From Flavobacteriales bacterium (lineage in GTDB: Bacteria; Bacteroidota; Bacteroidia; Flavobacteriales_F; PHOS-HE28), in NCBI GenBank assembly GCA_020635655.1, contig JACJZI010000018.1:1-21719 (forward strand): a stretch of DNA of 21,719 nucleotides, read 5' to 3'. The position numbers were made by a program, and so were the translations under genes. This document shows, one piece after another, positions 1 to 7,416 of the stretch. Position 1 is the stretch's first letter. Each line of letters begins with the position of its first letter. Under the pieces are notes generated by a model. The model was not told the origin of the DNA and made no database searches. It saw nothing but the letters and a program-made list of their open reading frames with translations.

Positions 1-303
1 GAAATACACGGAATCCGAGGCGGAGACCAATACGCCTTGACAGCCGATCGAGATGGTCACTTGGTCGTACGACGAACCGACGGGGATGTACTCCAGGAAA
101 TCGCAGTTGTTCGTCAGTACGGTGCTGAAGTCGATGGATGGGAAAAAGATGCCCTGGTCCACATGGACATGCACCGTGTCGCCCGGCGTGCAGGGGATCA
201 CAAAGCCGTTCAAGGCGATGGTGTTGGGTTGCTGGGCGAAGGTCGCCGTGGCGAACAGCGCCGTTGCGGTGGCCAGGCCCAGGTGTCGAAGTGTCGTTCT
301 CAT
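1..303 (-). CDS. Secreted protein, N-terminal part only (runs off the window)
   Basis: Reading leftward from an ATG at 303-301, the frame stays open for 101 codons to the window edge, so only the N-terminus is visible. It begins MRTTLRHLGLATATALFATA and continues to TFAQQ, a clear Sec signal peptide: a positive n-region, an alanine-rich core and a likely cleavage after Ala-Phe-Ala. The mature part is rich in Val, Thr and Ser, with cysteines in NGFVIPCTPGD, NNCDF and IGCQG, which fits an extracellular beta-rich protein. Bacteroidota proteins that start like this often end in a T9SS sorting domain, but that end lies outside the window. No enzymatic motif is recognisable. It lies downstream of the DUF2490 gene on the same strand with a gap of about 110 bases, so it may or may not share its transcript. 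Confidence 0.7.
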   Translation of the reverse strand, partial: MRTTLRHLGLATATALFATATFAQQPNTIALNGFVIPCTPGDTVHVHVDQGIFFPSIDFSTVLTNNCDFLEYIPVGSSYDQVTISIGCQGVLVSASDSVYF

Positions 304-416
304 GGTCTTCAAGGTTGGTCCATTCGGGTTCTCATGGACATACACGCAGCGATCGGGCACAAGGTTGGGTAGGACACGAAATGGTCCGGACGGATGCGAC
401 CTGTAAAGCTATCGGA

Positions 417-1142
417 TCAGGACGGGTGATGGCCTCCCGTCCGATGTGCCAGCGACATCCGCAGCCAATGCTGCATGGTCCCATCTTCCCTCAGGAGCCA
501 GAGGTAACCGACCTCCAGGTCCAATGCGGAGGACACTTTATGCAGATAGCCCGCATAGAGCCGCAGCTGATCGAGATCCGCCACGTGGTGGTCCGTCCAG
601 GCGCGGTACAGACCTTCTGCGGAGACGCGCGACCCGCTTTGCAGATGGCCGTCCGTATCCCTTCGGAACGCCACGTCGTACTGGACCATCGCCCGGGCCC
701 GCAGCGTGCGGCCCCATGCGGTGCCACCTTCCTCCGTCCTGGTCCCCGTGGTGTTCCGCAGCTCGCATCGCGCCCGGAACAGCAACGGGCGGTGCGCGGT
801 GCCGGGACATACGGTCCAGGCGATATGCGGGCGCCATTCCTGTGTGGTGGCCTGGTCCGGATCGGCCCAGCCGGCCGTGACATAGGCCAGACCCAGGGCC
901 AGTGTGTGGGCTTGGCCGAAATGTCGTTGCCCTTCCATCCGCCAGAGCGCCTGATGGAACATCCCTCCGTCCGGTATCAGTTCTGTGCGCAGGTCAGGGT
1001 CGAACTGAAGGCCCCATTGTTCGCCGATCGGTACATGGAGCACATAGCGCAGCCAGAGATCACCGGTGGACTGAGCGAGCGAGGGGAGGCCCGGGAACAG
1101 GACGAGCAGCAGGAACGCCGGAACGGGGCGACCGCTGCTCAT
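417..1142 (-). CDS. DUF2490-like outer-membrane beta-barrel protein
   Basis: A 241-residue protein with a signal peptide (MSSGRPVPAFLLLVLFPGLP, ending SLAQS). The mature part follows the DUF2490 layout: an early Trp (DLWLRYVLHVPIGEQW), alternating short strands with Arg/Glu pairs (DLRTEL, FRARCELRN), a central YVTAGW strand, and a final LDLEVGYLWL strand before the end. The family is predicted to form a small outer-membrane barrel and its function is unknown. The start lies only 6 bases after the hutU stop, and no Shine-Dalgarno is visible, as is usual in Bacteroidota. Translation therefore probably depends on read-through from hutU. The family assignment rests on pattern memory and could be wrong; a secreted beta-barrel is safer than any specific role. 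Confidence 0.72.
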   Translation of the reverse strand: MSSGRPVPAFLLLVLFPGLPSLAQSTGDLWLRYVLHVPIGEQWGLQFDPDLRTELIPDGGMFHQALWRMEGQRHFGQAHTLALGLAYVTAGWADPDQATTQEWRPHIAWTVCPGTAHRPLLFRARCELRNTTGTRTEEGGTAWGRTLRARAMVQYDVAFRRDTDGHLQSGSRVSAEGLYRAWTDHHVADLDQLRLYAGYLHKVSSALDLEVGYLWLLREDGTMQHWLRMSLAHRTGGHHPS

Positions 1143-1148
1143 GGTCGA

Positions 1149-3188
1149 TCAGACCAGTTTGGCGAGGAGGTCGTCGTCCGCATCGTTCGGCAGGGTCACC
1201 TGCAGCAGGGGCGACCGCTCCATCTCGCGTTCGATGCTGAAGCGGGCGTTGGGGTTGCGGGCCCAGGCGCGTCGGGCGATGCCGTTGTTCACATCCCAGT
1301 GCAGCATGGCCCGCAGGCGGCGTTCGCTGTCGGCGCTGCCGTTGAGCACCATGCCGAAGCCGCCGTTGATCACCTCACCCCAGCCTACCCCGCCGCCGTT
1401 GTGCAAACTGATCCAGGTGGCCCCGCGGAAGCCGTCGCCCACGAAGTTCTGCACGGCCATGTCGGCGGTGAAGCGCGAGCCGTCGCGGATGTTGCTGGTC
1501 TCCCGGTAGGGACTGTCCGTCCCGCTCACGTCGTGGTGGTCGCGGCCGAGGACGATCGGTGCGGTGATGTCGCCCTTGGCAATCGCATCGTTGAACGCCT
1601 TGGCGATCCGGATGCGGCCTTCGCTGTCCGCATAGAGGATCCGTGCCTGGCTGCCCACCACCAGCTTGTTCTCCTGCGCGCTCCGGATCCAATGCAGGTT
1701 GTCGGCGATCTGCTGGTGGATCTCCTTCGGCGCATCCTGCAGCATGGCCTCCAGCACATCACCGGCGATGCGGTCGCTCGTGGCCAGGTCCCTGGCATCA
1801 CCACTGGTGCACACCCAACGGAACGGCCCGAAGCCGTGGTCGAAACACATCGGTCCCATGATGTCCTCCACGTAGCTCGGATACCTGTATTCGCTGGCGC
1901 GGATCTGTGATCCGTGACCATGCTGGAACACCTCCGCACCGGCACGGCCCGCTTCCAGCAGGAAGGCGTTGCCGTAGTCGAAGAAGTACATGCCCTTCTC
2001 CGCGAGCGCGTTGATCGCCTTCACCTGCCGCTTCAGGCTGTCCTCCACGCGTTGCTTGAAGGCGGCCGGGTCCTTCACCATCAGGTCATTGCTCTCCGCG
2101 TAGCTCAGGCCCACCGGGTAGTAGCCACCGGCCCAGGGATTGTGCAAACTGGTCTGGTCGCTGCCAAGGTCCACGTGCACGCCGCGTGCCGCCAGCCGTT
2201 CCCACAGGTCCACCACGTTGCCGAGGTAGGCGATGCTGTGCGCCTCACCCTTCTTCCGCCATTCCAGTGCGGAGTCGATCGTCTTGTCCACATCGGGGAT
2301 CACTTCATCCACCCAGCCCTGATCGTGTCGTTTGTGCGCAGCTGCCGGGTTGACCTCCGCGCAGAGGGTGACCACTCCCGCTATGTTGCCCGCCTTGGGC
2401 TGGGCACCGCTCATGCCGCCAAGACCCGCGGTGACGAAGAGCTTGCCCTTTGTGCCCGGCTCCGGCAGCATGCGCGCGGCATTGAGCACGGTGATCGTGG
2501 TGCCATGCACGATCCCCTGCGGACCGATGTACATATAGCTGCCGGCGGTCATCTGGCCGTATTGCGTCACGCCCAGTGCGTTGAACCGCTCCCAGTCGTC
2601 GGGCTTGCTGTAGTTGGGGACCATCATCCCGTTGGTCACCACCACGCGGGGTGCGTCGGGGTGGCTGGGGAAGAGCCCGAGCGGGTGGCCGCTGTACATC
2701 ACCAAAGTCTGTTCATCGGTCATCTCCGAGAGGTACCGCATGGTGAGGCGGTACTGCGCCCAGTTCTGGAACACCGCCCCATTGCCGCCGTAGGTGATCA
2801 GCTCGTGCGGGTGCTGCGCCACGGCGGGGTCCAGATTGTTCTGGATCATCAGCATGATCGCCGCGGCCTGCCTGCATTGCGCCGGGTAGTCCCCGATCGG
2901 TCGCGCGTGCATCGCATGCTCCGGCCGGAAGCGGTACATATAAATGCGGCCGTGGTCCTTCAGTTCCTGCGCGAACTCGGGTGCCAGGGTGGCATGGTGC
3001 TTCGGGTCGAAATAGCGCAGGGCGTTGCGCAGGGCGAGGATCTTCTCCTCGGGGCTCAGGATGTCCTTGCGTCTGGGCGCGTGGGATACGGACGTGTCGA
3101 GCGGACGGGCCGGGGGAAGCGTATCGGGGATCCCCTCGCGGACGGTCTGCTGGAAGGCTTCCAACTCGGAAGCGGTCGCGGTCTTCAT
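1149..3188 (-). CDS. hutU: Urocanate hydratase (urocanase)
   Basis: Urocanase converts trans-urocanate to 4-imidazolone-5-propionate using tightly bound NAD+, the second step of cytosolic histidine degradation. The 679-residue product carries the family signatures: YGGNGAVFQNW (residues about 133-143), YSGHPLGLFP (165-174), the NAD-binding GLGGMSGAQPKA (255-266), FDYGNAFL (403-410), and RWVCTSGDARDL with the catalytic Cys at about 460. It is roughly 120 residues longer than the Bacillus or Pseudomonas enzymes of about 555. The extra length includes an N-terminal extension and fits the longer form I recall from Bacteroidota. The ATG at 3188 gives a sensible N-terminus, 35 bases after the preceding gene. 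No hutH, hutI, hutG or ftcD is visible in the window, so the rest of the pathway must be elsewhere. Confidence 0.96.
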   Translation of the reverse strand: MKTATASELEAFQQTVREGIPDTLPPARPLDTSVSHAPRRKDILSPEEKILALRNALRYFDPKHHATLAPEFAQELKDHGRIYMYRFRPEHAMHARPIGDYPAQCRQAAAIMLMIQNNLDPAVAQHPHELITYGGNGAVFQNWAQYRLTMRYLSEMTDEQTLVMYSGHPLGLFPSHPDAPRVVVTNGMMVPNYSKPDDWERFNALGVTQYGQMTAGSYMYIGPQGIVHGTTITVLNAARMLPEPGTKGKLFVTAGLGGMSGAQPKAGNIAGVVTLCAEVNPAAAHKRHDQGWVDEVIPDVDKTIDSALEWRKKGEAHSIAYLGNVVDLWERLAARGVHVDLGSDQTSLHNPWAGGYYPVGLSYAESNDLMVKDPAAFKQRVEDSLKRQVKAINALAEKGMYFFDYGNAFLLEAGRAGAEVFQHGHGSQIRASEYRYPSYVEDIMGPMCFDHGFGPFRWVCTSGDARDLATSDRIAGDVLEAMLQDAPKEIHQQIADNLHWIRSAQENKLVVGSQARILYADSEGRIRIAKAFNDAIAKGDITAPIVLGRDHHDVSGTDSPYRETSNIRDGSRFTADMAVQNFVGDGFRGATWISLHNGGGVGWGEVINGGFGMVLNGSADSERRLRAMLHWDVNNGIARRAWARNPNARFSIEREMERSPLLQVTLPNDADDDLLAKLV

Positions 3189-3223
3189 CGCCGCGAAGTT
3201 CGGGGGAATGGACGAGGTCGGAT

Positions 3224-4741
3224 CTAGTGCTGGATGACGATCCGCTCGAACTGCCTGACATCATCCCCGACCATAAGGATGTAAAGCCCATCCGGCAGGT
3301 CGGCCACATCGATCCATGCCGTGGTCGCGCCATGGAATGCTCCTTCGCGCATCGTTTGGCCCGTTGTGGAAAGGATGCGCCAAGGGCCGGTCAGCGGAGC
3401 TTGACCGAACAAAGTGATGCGTTCATTCGCAGGCACTGGCCCGATATGCATCGCGTTCGGGGCGACCTGGTCCGGCATCCCCATGGCGATCAACACGCTG
3501 TCCGGGGTCAGAAAACCCGTGGTATCACCACCGATCACCGCACCATCCAGGACGAAAGATTCACCGGACTCGAAGAAACTTGCAACGTAGCGGACCACCC
3601 CGGGGCCTTGACGATAGATCACACTGGGCTCCGGGTCCGGGTTGATGCTCCATGGACCGATCGCCAGCAGCCCGGGCGCCACCACATCGCCATCCGTGAA
3701 CATGCTTTGGAAGTCCCACCAATACGGATTGATCTGGTATGGATACCTCCGGGCGCTGATCTGGTAGTTCCCATCGCCATCGATGCCGTGATCAGCGACG
3801 ATGGACATTTCGGGACCGTAGGACAGATAGACGACCGATCCATTGATCACCTCTCCGGGATAGCTGTTCATCACTCCAAAAAATGGAAGACGATGAGCCG
3901 ATATGGTCCAGACCGACGGTGCCGATCCAGAATATTCGCTGAAATAGGGAGGTCCCTGGCCATAGTCGATATATGTTGCGTGATAAGTGGTCTTTTGGAC
4001 CTGAAAAATGATACTGTCCCCTTGATCGCTCCTGCTCAATATCATCATTTTATCGATAAACCCTTCTCCATCCCAATTGGATATGGCCATTTGTCCATGA
4101 CCTCCCTCGTATTGGACCACATCACCCGGTTGCAGTGTGATGAATGATGCCAATGAAGGGACGGTGATGCCCATGTTCAAGGTTTGTTCACCCACCTGCA
4201 TCATTTGTGTGCCGCTGCTCGTGAACTCCAGCATCCCGAAAGATTTGGAGACCTTGATCGTATCACCGTTCGATAGGCTGATGATCTGTACGGAGTCCGC
4301 TTGCCCGTATGTCTGGACCTGTATGTTGGTATCCAAAGTGGCGATGGTCCCGGCCAAGGTATCATAGAGCCATTGGTCTCCGATGGCGGCATCGGTCCGG
4401 ATTAGGCGGACATGGTCGCTATCCTCGAGCACCCAGTTGCTCCCGTTCGTTGCGCAACTGTATCCCATGAATTGGGACTGGTCGAGGCGTAGGAAGCAAC
4501 CATCGCAAACACCCCCAAGTCCTGCTGGACAAGTGTCGCACCGGGATACGATCGTATTTATCGCATACCGGAAACTGTCCGGCCCCAACGTATCGGTATG
4601 CGTAATGAAAAGCTGGTTGCTGATCGTGTCCGTACCGTCATTGGAGAAGTTGTACTTGTACGCGGGATTCAGCAGGGCCCAGTTCTGGGCGTGTAGTCCC
4701 CCTGCAAGGGTCCACAGGAGCGTGAGCATAATGGTCCTCAT
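3224..4741 (-). CDS. Secreted protein with T9SS type A C-terminal sorting domain
   Basis: A 505-residue protein with a signal peptide (MRTIMLTLLWTLAGGLHAQ, cleavage probably before the Gln or Asn). A cysteine-rich stretch follows at about residues 68-85 (SRCDTCPAGLGGVCDGC). The long body is beta-rich with no recognisable catalytic motif. The last 75 or so residues form a typical type A sorting domain: IGPVPANERITLFG, then WRILSTTGQTM, LPDGLYILMV and a terminal FERIVIQ. In the T9SS such domains guide export across the outer membrane and are usually removed on attachment to the cell surface. The body has lower GC than hutU next to it, as is common for secreted adhesin-like proteins. Its specific function is unknown. 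It could head a transcript running into hutU (35-base gap), but a functional link is doubtful. Confidence 0.85.
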   Translation of the reverse strand: MRTIMLTLLWTLAGGLHAQNWALLNPAYKYNFSNDGTDTISNQLFITHTDTLGPDSFRYAINTIVSRCDTCPAGLGGVCDGCFLRLDQSQFMGYSCATNGSNWVLEDSDHVRLIRTDAAIGDQWLYDTLAGTIATLDTNIQVQTYGQADSVQIISLSNGDTIKVSKSFGMLEFTSSGTQMMQVGEQTLNMGITVPSLASFITLQPGDVVQYEGGHGQMAISNWDGEGFIDKMMILSRSDQGDSIIFQVQKTTYHATYIDYGQGPPYFSEYSGSAPSVWTISAHRLPFFGVMNSYPGEVINGSVVYLSYGPEMSIVADHGIDGDGNYQISARRYPYQINPYWWDFQSMFTDGDVVAPGLLAIGPWSINPDPEPSVIYRQGPGVVRYVASFFESGESFVLDGAVIGGDTTGFLTPDSVLIAMGMPDQVAPNAMHIGPVPANERITLFGQAPLTGPWRILSTTGQTMREGAFHGATTAWIDVADLPDGLYILMVGDDVRQFERIVIQH

Positions 4742-4754
4742 GGTCGGTCGCTAT

Positions 4755-4807
4755 GAACAAGATAGCGTGGCGCGCAGATACGCTGCCTGATGGACGGAAC
4801 AAGATAG
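4755..4807. repeat. Two 11-base direct repeats upstream of the T9SS protein gene
   Basis: GAACAAGATAG occurs at 4755-4765 and again at 4797-4807, 42 bases apart start to start, close to four helical turns. Both copies lie in the roughly 95-base gap upstream of the minus-strand gene starting at 4741. On the minus strand each reads CTATCTTGTTC, which partly resembles a Bacteroidota -7 element (TAnnTTTG, one base short). They could be a duplicated promoter or activator site, or chance. Confidence 0.3.
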
Positions 4808-4837
4808 AGCGCCACCCCGAACATTCACGTCCAATGC

Positions 4838-5095
4838 TCAACCGACCCTGCCCTTCCCCTTCTTCGCATGAAAGCCGTAAGGGCAATGCCGGCACCCGCT
4901 CTGGCAGCAATGGCCGCGCTTCATGTGGTAGGCTTCCGTATAGACCAGATAGCCTTCCGGGGTGAAGTAGGCATCCTTTGGCTCCAGCCCCAACTGCTTC
5001 AGGCGCTCCGCTTGTGCCGGGGTCAGTTCACGGTGGTCCATGGGTCCATCGCTTCCGGTGCCGGAACGTTCGTCGGGGTCGGCCGGTCCGCTCAT
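4838..5095 (-). CDS. DUF5522 domain protein (cysteine-rich small protein)
   Basis: An 85-residue protein from the ATG at 5095. The frame can extend upstream to a GTG at 5140, but the ATG is more likely and a further in-frame Met (MDHRELTPAQ) is possible. The core, FTPEGYLVYTEAYHMKRGHC followed by CQSGCRHCPYGF, is the hallmark of DUF5522. It is a compact domain with a conserved KRG-x-CC-x2-GC-x2-CPY pattern that looks suited to binding metal or an iron-sulfur cluster. Its molecular function is not known to me. The C-terminal tail (HAKKGKGRVG) is basic. It is divergently oriented from the glucosaminidase gene across about 150 bases. Confidence 0.85.
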   Translation of the reverse strand: MSGPADPDERSGTGSDGPMDHRELTPAQAERLKQLGLEPKDAYFTPEGYLVYTEAYHMKRGHCCQSGCRHCPYGFHAKKGKGRVG

Positions 5096-5244
5096 GCGGC
5101 AAAGTTCGGTCGTGCGGAAAAGGATCGGCCCGCCCGGCACGTTTTTTCCACGATCGGCGGTGGGCAGGACGGTGGAAAGATCGTGAACAAGCCTCTGGAG
5201 GCCCGGTAGTTTCGCCAGTTGCCGGCAACACCCTCCGGAACAGG

Positions 5245-6219
5245 ATGAGGATCGTGGGATCGTGGAAAACCCTTGTGGCTTCGGCCCTGACCGTGTCGGT
5301 CGCTCCGGCCTTCGGCCAGCGCATGACGGCCGAGGAGTACATCGCCCAATGGCAGGAGGTCGCGGTGCGGAAGATGCACGAGCACGGGATCCCGGCGAGC
5401 ATCACCCTGGCGCAGGGCCTGTTGGAGAGCGGCAATGGCAACAGCGAGCTGGCGCGCAAGGGCAACAACCACTTCGGCATCAAGTGCACGCCGGACTGGG
5501 GCGGCGGCAAGATCTACCACGACGACGACCGGCGCCACGAGTGCTTCCGCAAGTACCGCGACGCCGCCGACAGCTTCGAGGACCATTCGAAGTTCCTGAT
5601 GAAACCGCGCTATGCGGCCCTCTTCGAACTGAAGACCACCGACTACAAGGGCTGGGCACACGGCCTGCACAAGGCGGGCTATGCCACCGATCCACGTTAT
5701 CCGCAGAAGCTGATCGAGCTGATCGAGCGCTACCAGCTGGACAAGTTCGATGAAGGCGGCCGGCCCGCCGCGCGGCGCGATCCCCCGCAGGAGGAGCACC
5801 GCAACAACGCGCATGCGGATCCTTCCCGTGGCAGGGAGGACGGCGCAATGACGGTGACCATCGGCGGCACCCGGCCGATCGAACGCTACGACGGACGGAT
5901 CAAGTTCGTGCGGGCCCGCGCCGGTGATACGTTCCGTTCCCTGGCCGATGAGTTCGGCATGATGCCTGGTCCGCTCGCCCGGTACAACGACCTGCCGAAG
6001 AACGGTGCCATCGCCGAGGGAATGGTGGTGTTCCTGCAGCCCAAACGCAGCCGGGCACACGATGCGGACACCCACGTGGTGCGCGAAGGCGAATCGCTCT
6101 GGAGCATCAGCCAGGCGCATGGCATGAAGCTGGACAAGCTGGCGGAATACAACGGCCTGCGGACGGATGCACCCGTGCGCCCGGGAACCACGCTCTGGCT
6201 GCGGAAGCCGAGGCGGTAG
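5245..6219 (+). CDS. Secreted N-acetylglucosaminidase (peptidoglycan hydrolase) with two LysM domains
   Basis: A 324-residue protein from the ATG at 5245. The frame is open further upstream, but only this start gives a signal peptide (MRIVGSWKTLVASALTVSVA, then PAFGQ). Residues about 28-165 form a glucosaminidase domain: ITLAQGLLESGNGNSELA with the probable catalytic Glu61, then the signature NNHFGIKC (74-81), and a D-x-F-x-DHSKFL segment. Such enzymes cleave the glycan strand of peptidoglycan. A charged linker (about 170-215) leads to two LysM domains: FVRARAGDTFRSLADEFGM (from 221) and HVVREGESLWSISQAHGM (from 277), which bind peptidoglycan. A weak -7-like box, TAGTTTCG at 5207-5214, lies just upstream. 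The likely role is cell-wall turnover or separation in the periplasm. Confidence 0.95.
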   Translation: MRIVGSWKTLVASALTVSVAPAFGQRMTAEEYIAQWQEVAVRKMHEHGIPASITLAQGLLESGNGNSELARKGNNHFGIKCTPDWGGGKIYHDDDRRHECFRKYRDAADSFEDHSKFLMKPRYAALFELKTTDYKGWAHGLHKAGYATDPRYPQKLIELIERYQLDKFDEGGRPAARRDPPQEEHRNNAHADPSRGREDGAMTVTIGGTRPIERYDGRIKFVRARAGDTFRSLADEFGMMPGPLARYNDLPKNGAIAEGMVVFLQPKRSRAHDADTHVVREGESLWSISQAHGMKLDKLAEYNGLRTDAPVRPGTTLWLRKPRR

Positions 6220-6225
6220 GGAACG

Positions 6226-6287
6226 ACCACGGATACACACGGATCGACACGGATCCAGGTCCTGGGCCATCCGTGTCCATTCGTGGT
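6226..6287. repeat. Helically phased CACGGAT inverted repeat in a convergent gap
   Basis: CACGGAT occurs at 6228-6234, 6238-6244 and 6248-6254, an exact 10-base period. It is answered in inverted orientation by ATCCGTG at 6269-6275 and the one-mismatch ATTCGTG at 6279-6285, again 10 bases apart. The arms 6226-6246 and 6267-6287 pair at 17 of 21 positions, and CCAGG-T-CCTGG (6255-6265) forms a further hairpin at the centre. The element fills the gap between the ends of two convergent genes, so a bidirectional terminator or an interspersed intergenic palindrome is plausible. Confidence 0.7.
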
Positions 6288-6342
6288 CCGACCGAAAAGC
6301 TCCCGGATGATCCTCAGCGGTCCACTTGCTGCTGCCGGGGCC

Positions 6343-6723
6343 TCAACCAGCGATCGCACCCACCTGGAGGGCCATCAGCGGGGCGATGGCGCGTGCCCGC
6401 TCCTTGATCATCTCCGCCTTCGGTCCGGCGAAATGCGCGTCCACGGTGCGGACGAAAAGCGCGAGCCAGCGATCGAAGTCACGGGTCCGTAAAGGTCTCC
6501 GGGCGTGCAGGCGTTCGTGCACCGTCATCGGATCGCCGGTGTAGCTGCGCTCGCCCAGCACCACCATGCGCCAGAACGTGGCGATGTGTGGAATGTGCGT
6601 GTCCATGACGACCCCGTCGAAATGGGGCGCGAGGTCGGCGTCCCGCAGCACATCGGCATAAAAGGCCCGCAGCAGGCGATCGATGTCCTCGGCGGTGGTC
6701 AGGTCTGTGCGGGCGGGCTCCAT
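6343..6723 (-). CDS. Group III truncated haemoglobin
   Basis: A 126-residue single-domain globin. The start used is the ATG at 6723-6721, which shares one base with the stop of ktrA (TGATG); the TTG just upstream is less likely. The trHb3 pattern is clear: LLRAFYADVLRDADLAPHF (aromatic B-helix, Phe21-Tyr22), HIATFWRMVVLGERSYTGDP (E-helix region), then the proximal His in VHERLH (His69 by family spacing), FDRWLALFVRTVDAHFAGP and a C-terminal helix. Group III globins bind haem and have been linked to oxygen or nitric oxide chemistry, but roles are poorly defined. Its position as the last gene of a potassium-uptake operon is unusual. No fusion or truncation is seen. Confidence 0.92.
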   Translation of the reverse strand: MEPARTDLTTAEDIDRLLRAFYADVLRDADLAPHFDGVVMDTHIPHIATFWRMVVLGERSYTGDPMTVHERLHARRPLRTRDFDRWLALFVRTVDAHFAGPKAEMIKERARAIAPLMALQVGAIAG

Positions 6724-7412
6724 CAATCGCTGTCGCCGACGAAGCGGGCCACCTCGTCCTTGGTGCCGAAGAGCACCAGGATGTCGCCCTTCTCCGGCAC
6801 GAACTCGGGGTCCATCACGCCCAGTGCGCCGAGCTTGATCGAGCGGCGTCCGAGGAAGTGGCGTTCGCTCTCCTTGCGCAGGACGGTCACGAGTGCGAGG
6901 CGGCGTTCGGCCAGGGCCTTGATGGCACCGATGGGTTTGCCCGCGTACTGGTCGGGCACCACGATCTCCGAGATCACGAAGCCGCCGGGCAGTTCGAACT
7001 GGTCCACCATGCGCCGCAGGTTCAGCTTGCGGGCGAGGCGCTCGGCGGCGTCCTCCTCGGGGTGGGCGATCTCGGAGATGCCCATGCTGTTGAGCACCAT
7101 CTCGTGCAGCGGGTTGATCGCCCGGCTGATCACGCGCTTCACCTTCAGGTTCACCAGCAGCGCGGTGGTCATGATGTTGGCGCCCTCGTTCTCGCCGATC
7201 GCCACCACGGCTGCGTCGAGCTCGCCCAGTGGCAGGGTGCTCACGGCCTGGGGATCGTTGCTTTCGAGGCAGACCGAGAAGGACACCTCGCTCTTGATCC
7301 CTTCGACCTTGTCCATGTCGTGATCGATGGCGATCACCTCGTGGCCCATCTGGGTGAGCTTGATGGCGAGGTGGCGGCCGAAATTGCCCAGTCCGAACAC
7401 GGCGATCTTCAT
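6723..7412 (-). CDS. ktrA: KtrA-type potassium channel regulatory subunit (RCK protein)
   Basis: A 229-residue cytosolic protein. An RCK N (Rossmann) domain comes first: MKIAVFGLGNFGRHLA gives the GxGxFG nucleotide loop (7-12), and Asp30 at the end of beta-2 (VIAIDHD) is placed to bind adenosine ribose. An RCK C domain (about 145-229) ends GDILVLFGTKDEVARFV. The single RCK pair matches KtrA (about 220 residues) rather than the duplicated TrkA (about 460). Members form octameric rings that gate the membrane subunit in response to ATP/ADP or NAD(H) and cyclic di-AMP. It starts 4 bases after the ktrB stop, and its stop overlaps the globin start, so the three genes look like one operon. Confidence 0.94.
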   Translation of the reverse strand: MKIAVFGLGNFGRHLAIKLTQMGHEVIAIDHDMDKVEGIKSEVSFSVCLESNDPQAVSTLPLGELDAAVVAIGENEGANIMTTALLVNLKVKRVISRAINPLHEMVLNSMGISEIAHPEEDAAERLARKLNLRRMVDQFELPGGFVISEIVVPDQYAGKPIGAIKALAERRLALVTVLRKESERHFLGRRSIKLGALGVMDPEFVPEKGDILVLFGTKDEVARFVGDSD

Positions 7413-7416
7413 GGCT

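Noticed and set aside
138..1910. 590-residue plus-strand open frame opposite the DUF2490 and hutU genes
   Set aside because: It is antisense to clearly recognisable hutU and DUF2490 sequence and has the Arg/Pro/Gly-rich, low-complexity composition of a shadow frame in high-GC DNA.
1914..3227. 437-residue plus-strand open frame
   Set aside because: Fully antisense to the conserved N-terminal half of urocanase; His/Val/Arg-rich shadow without motifs.
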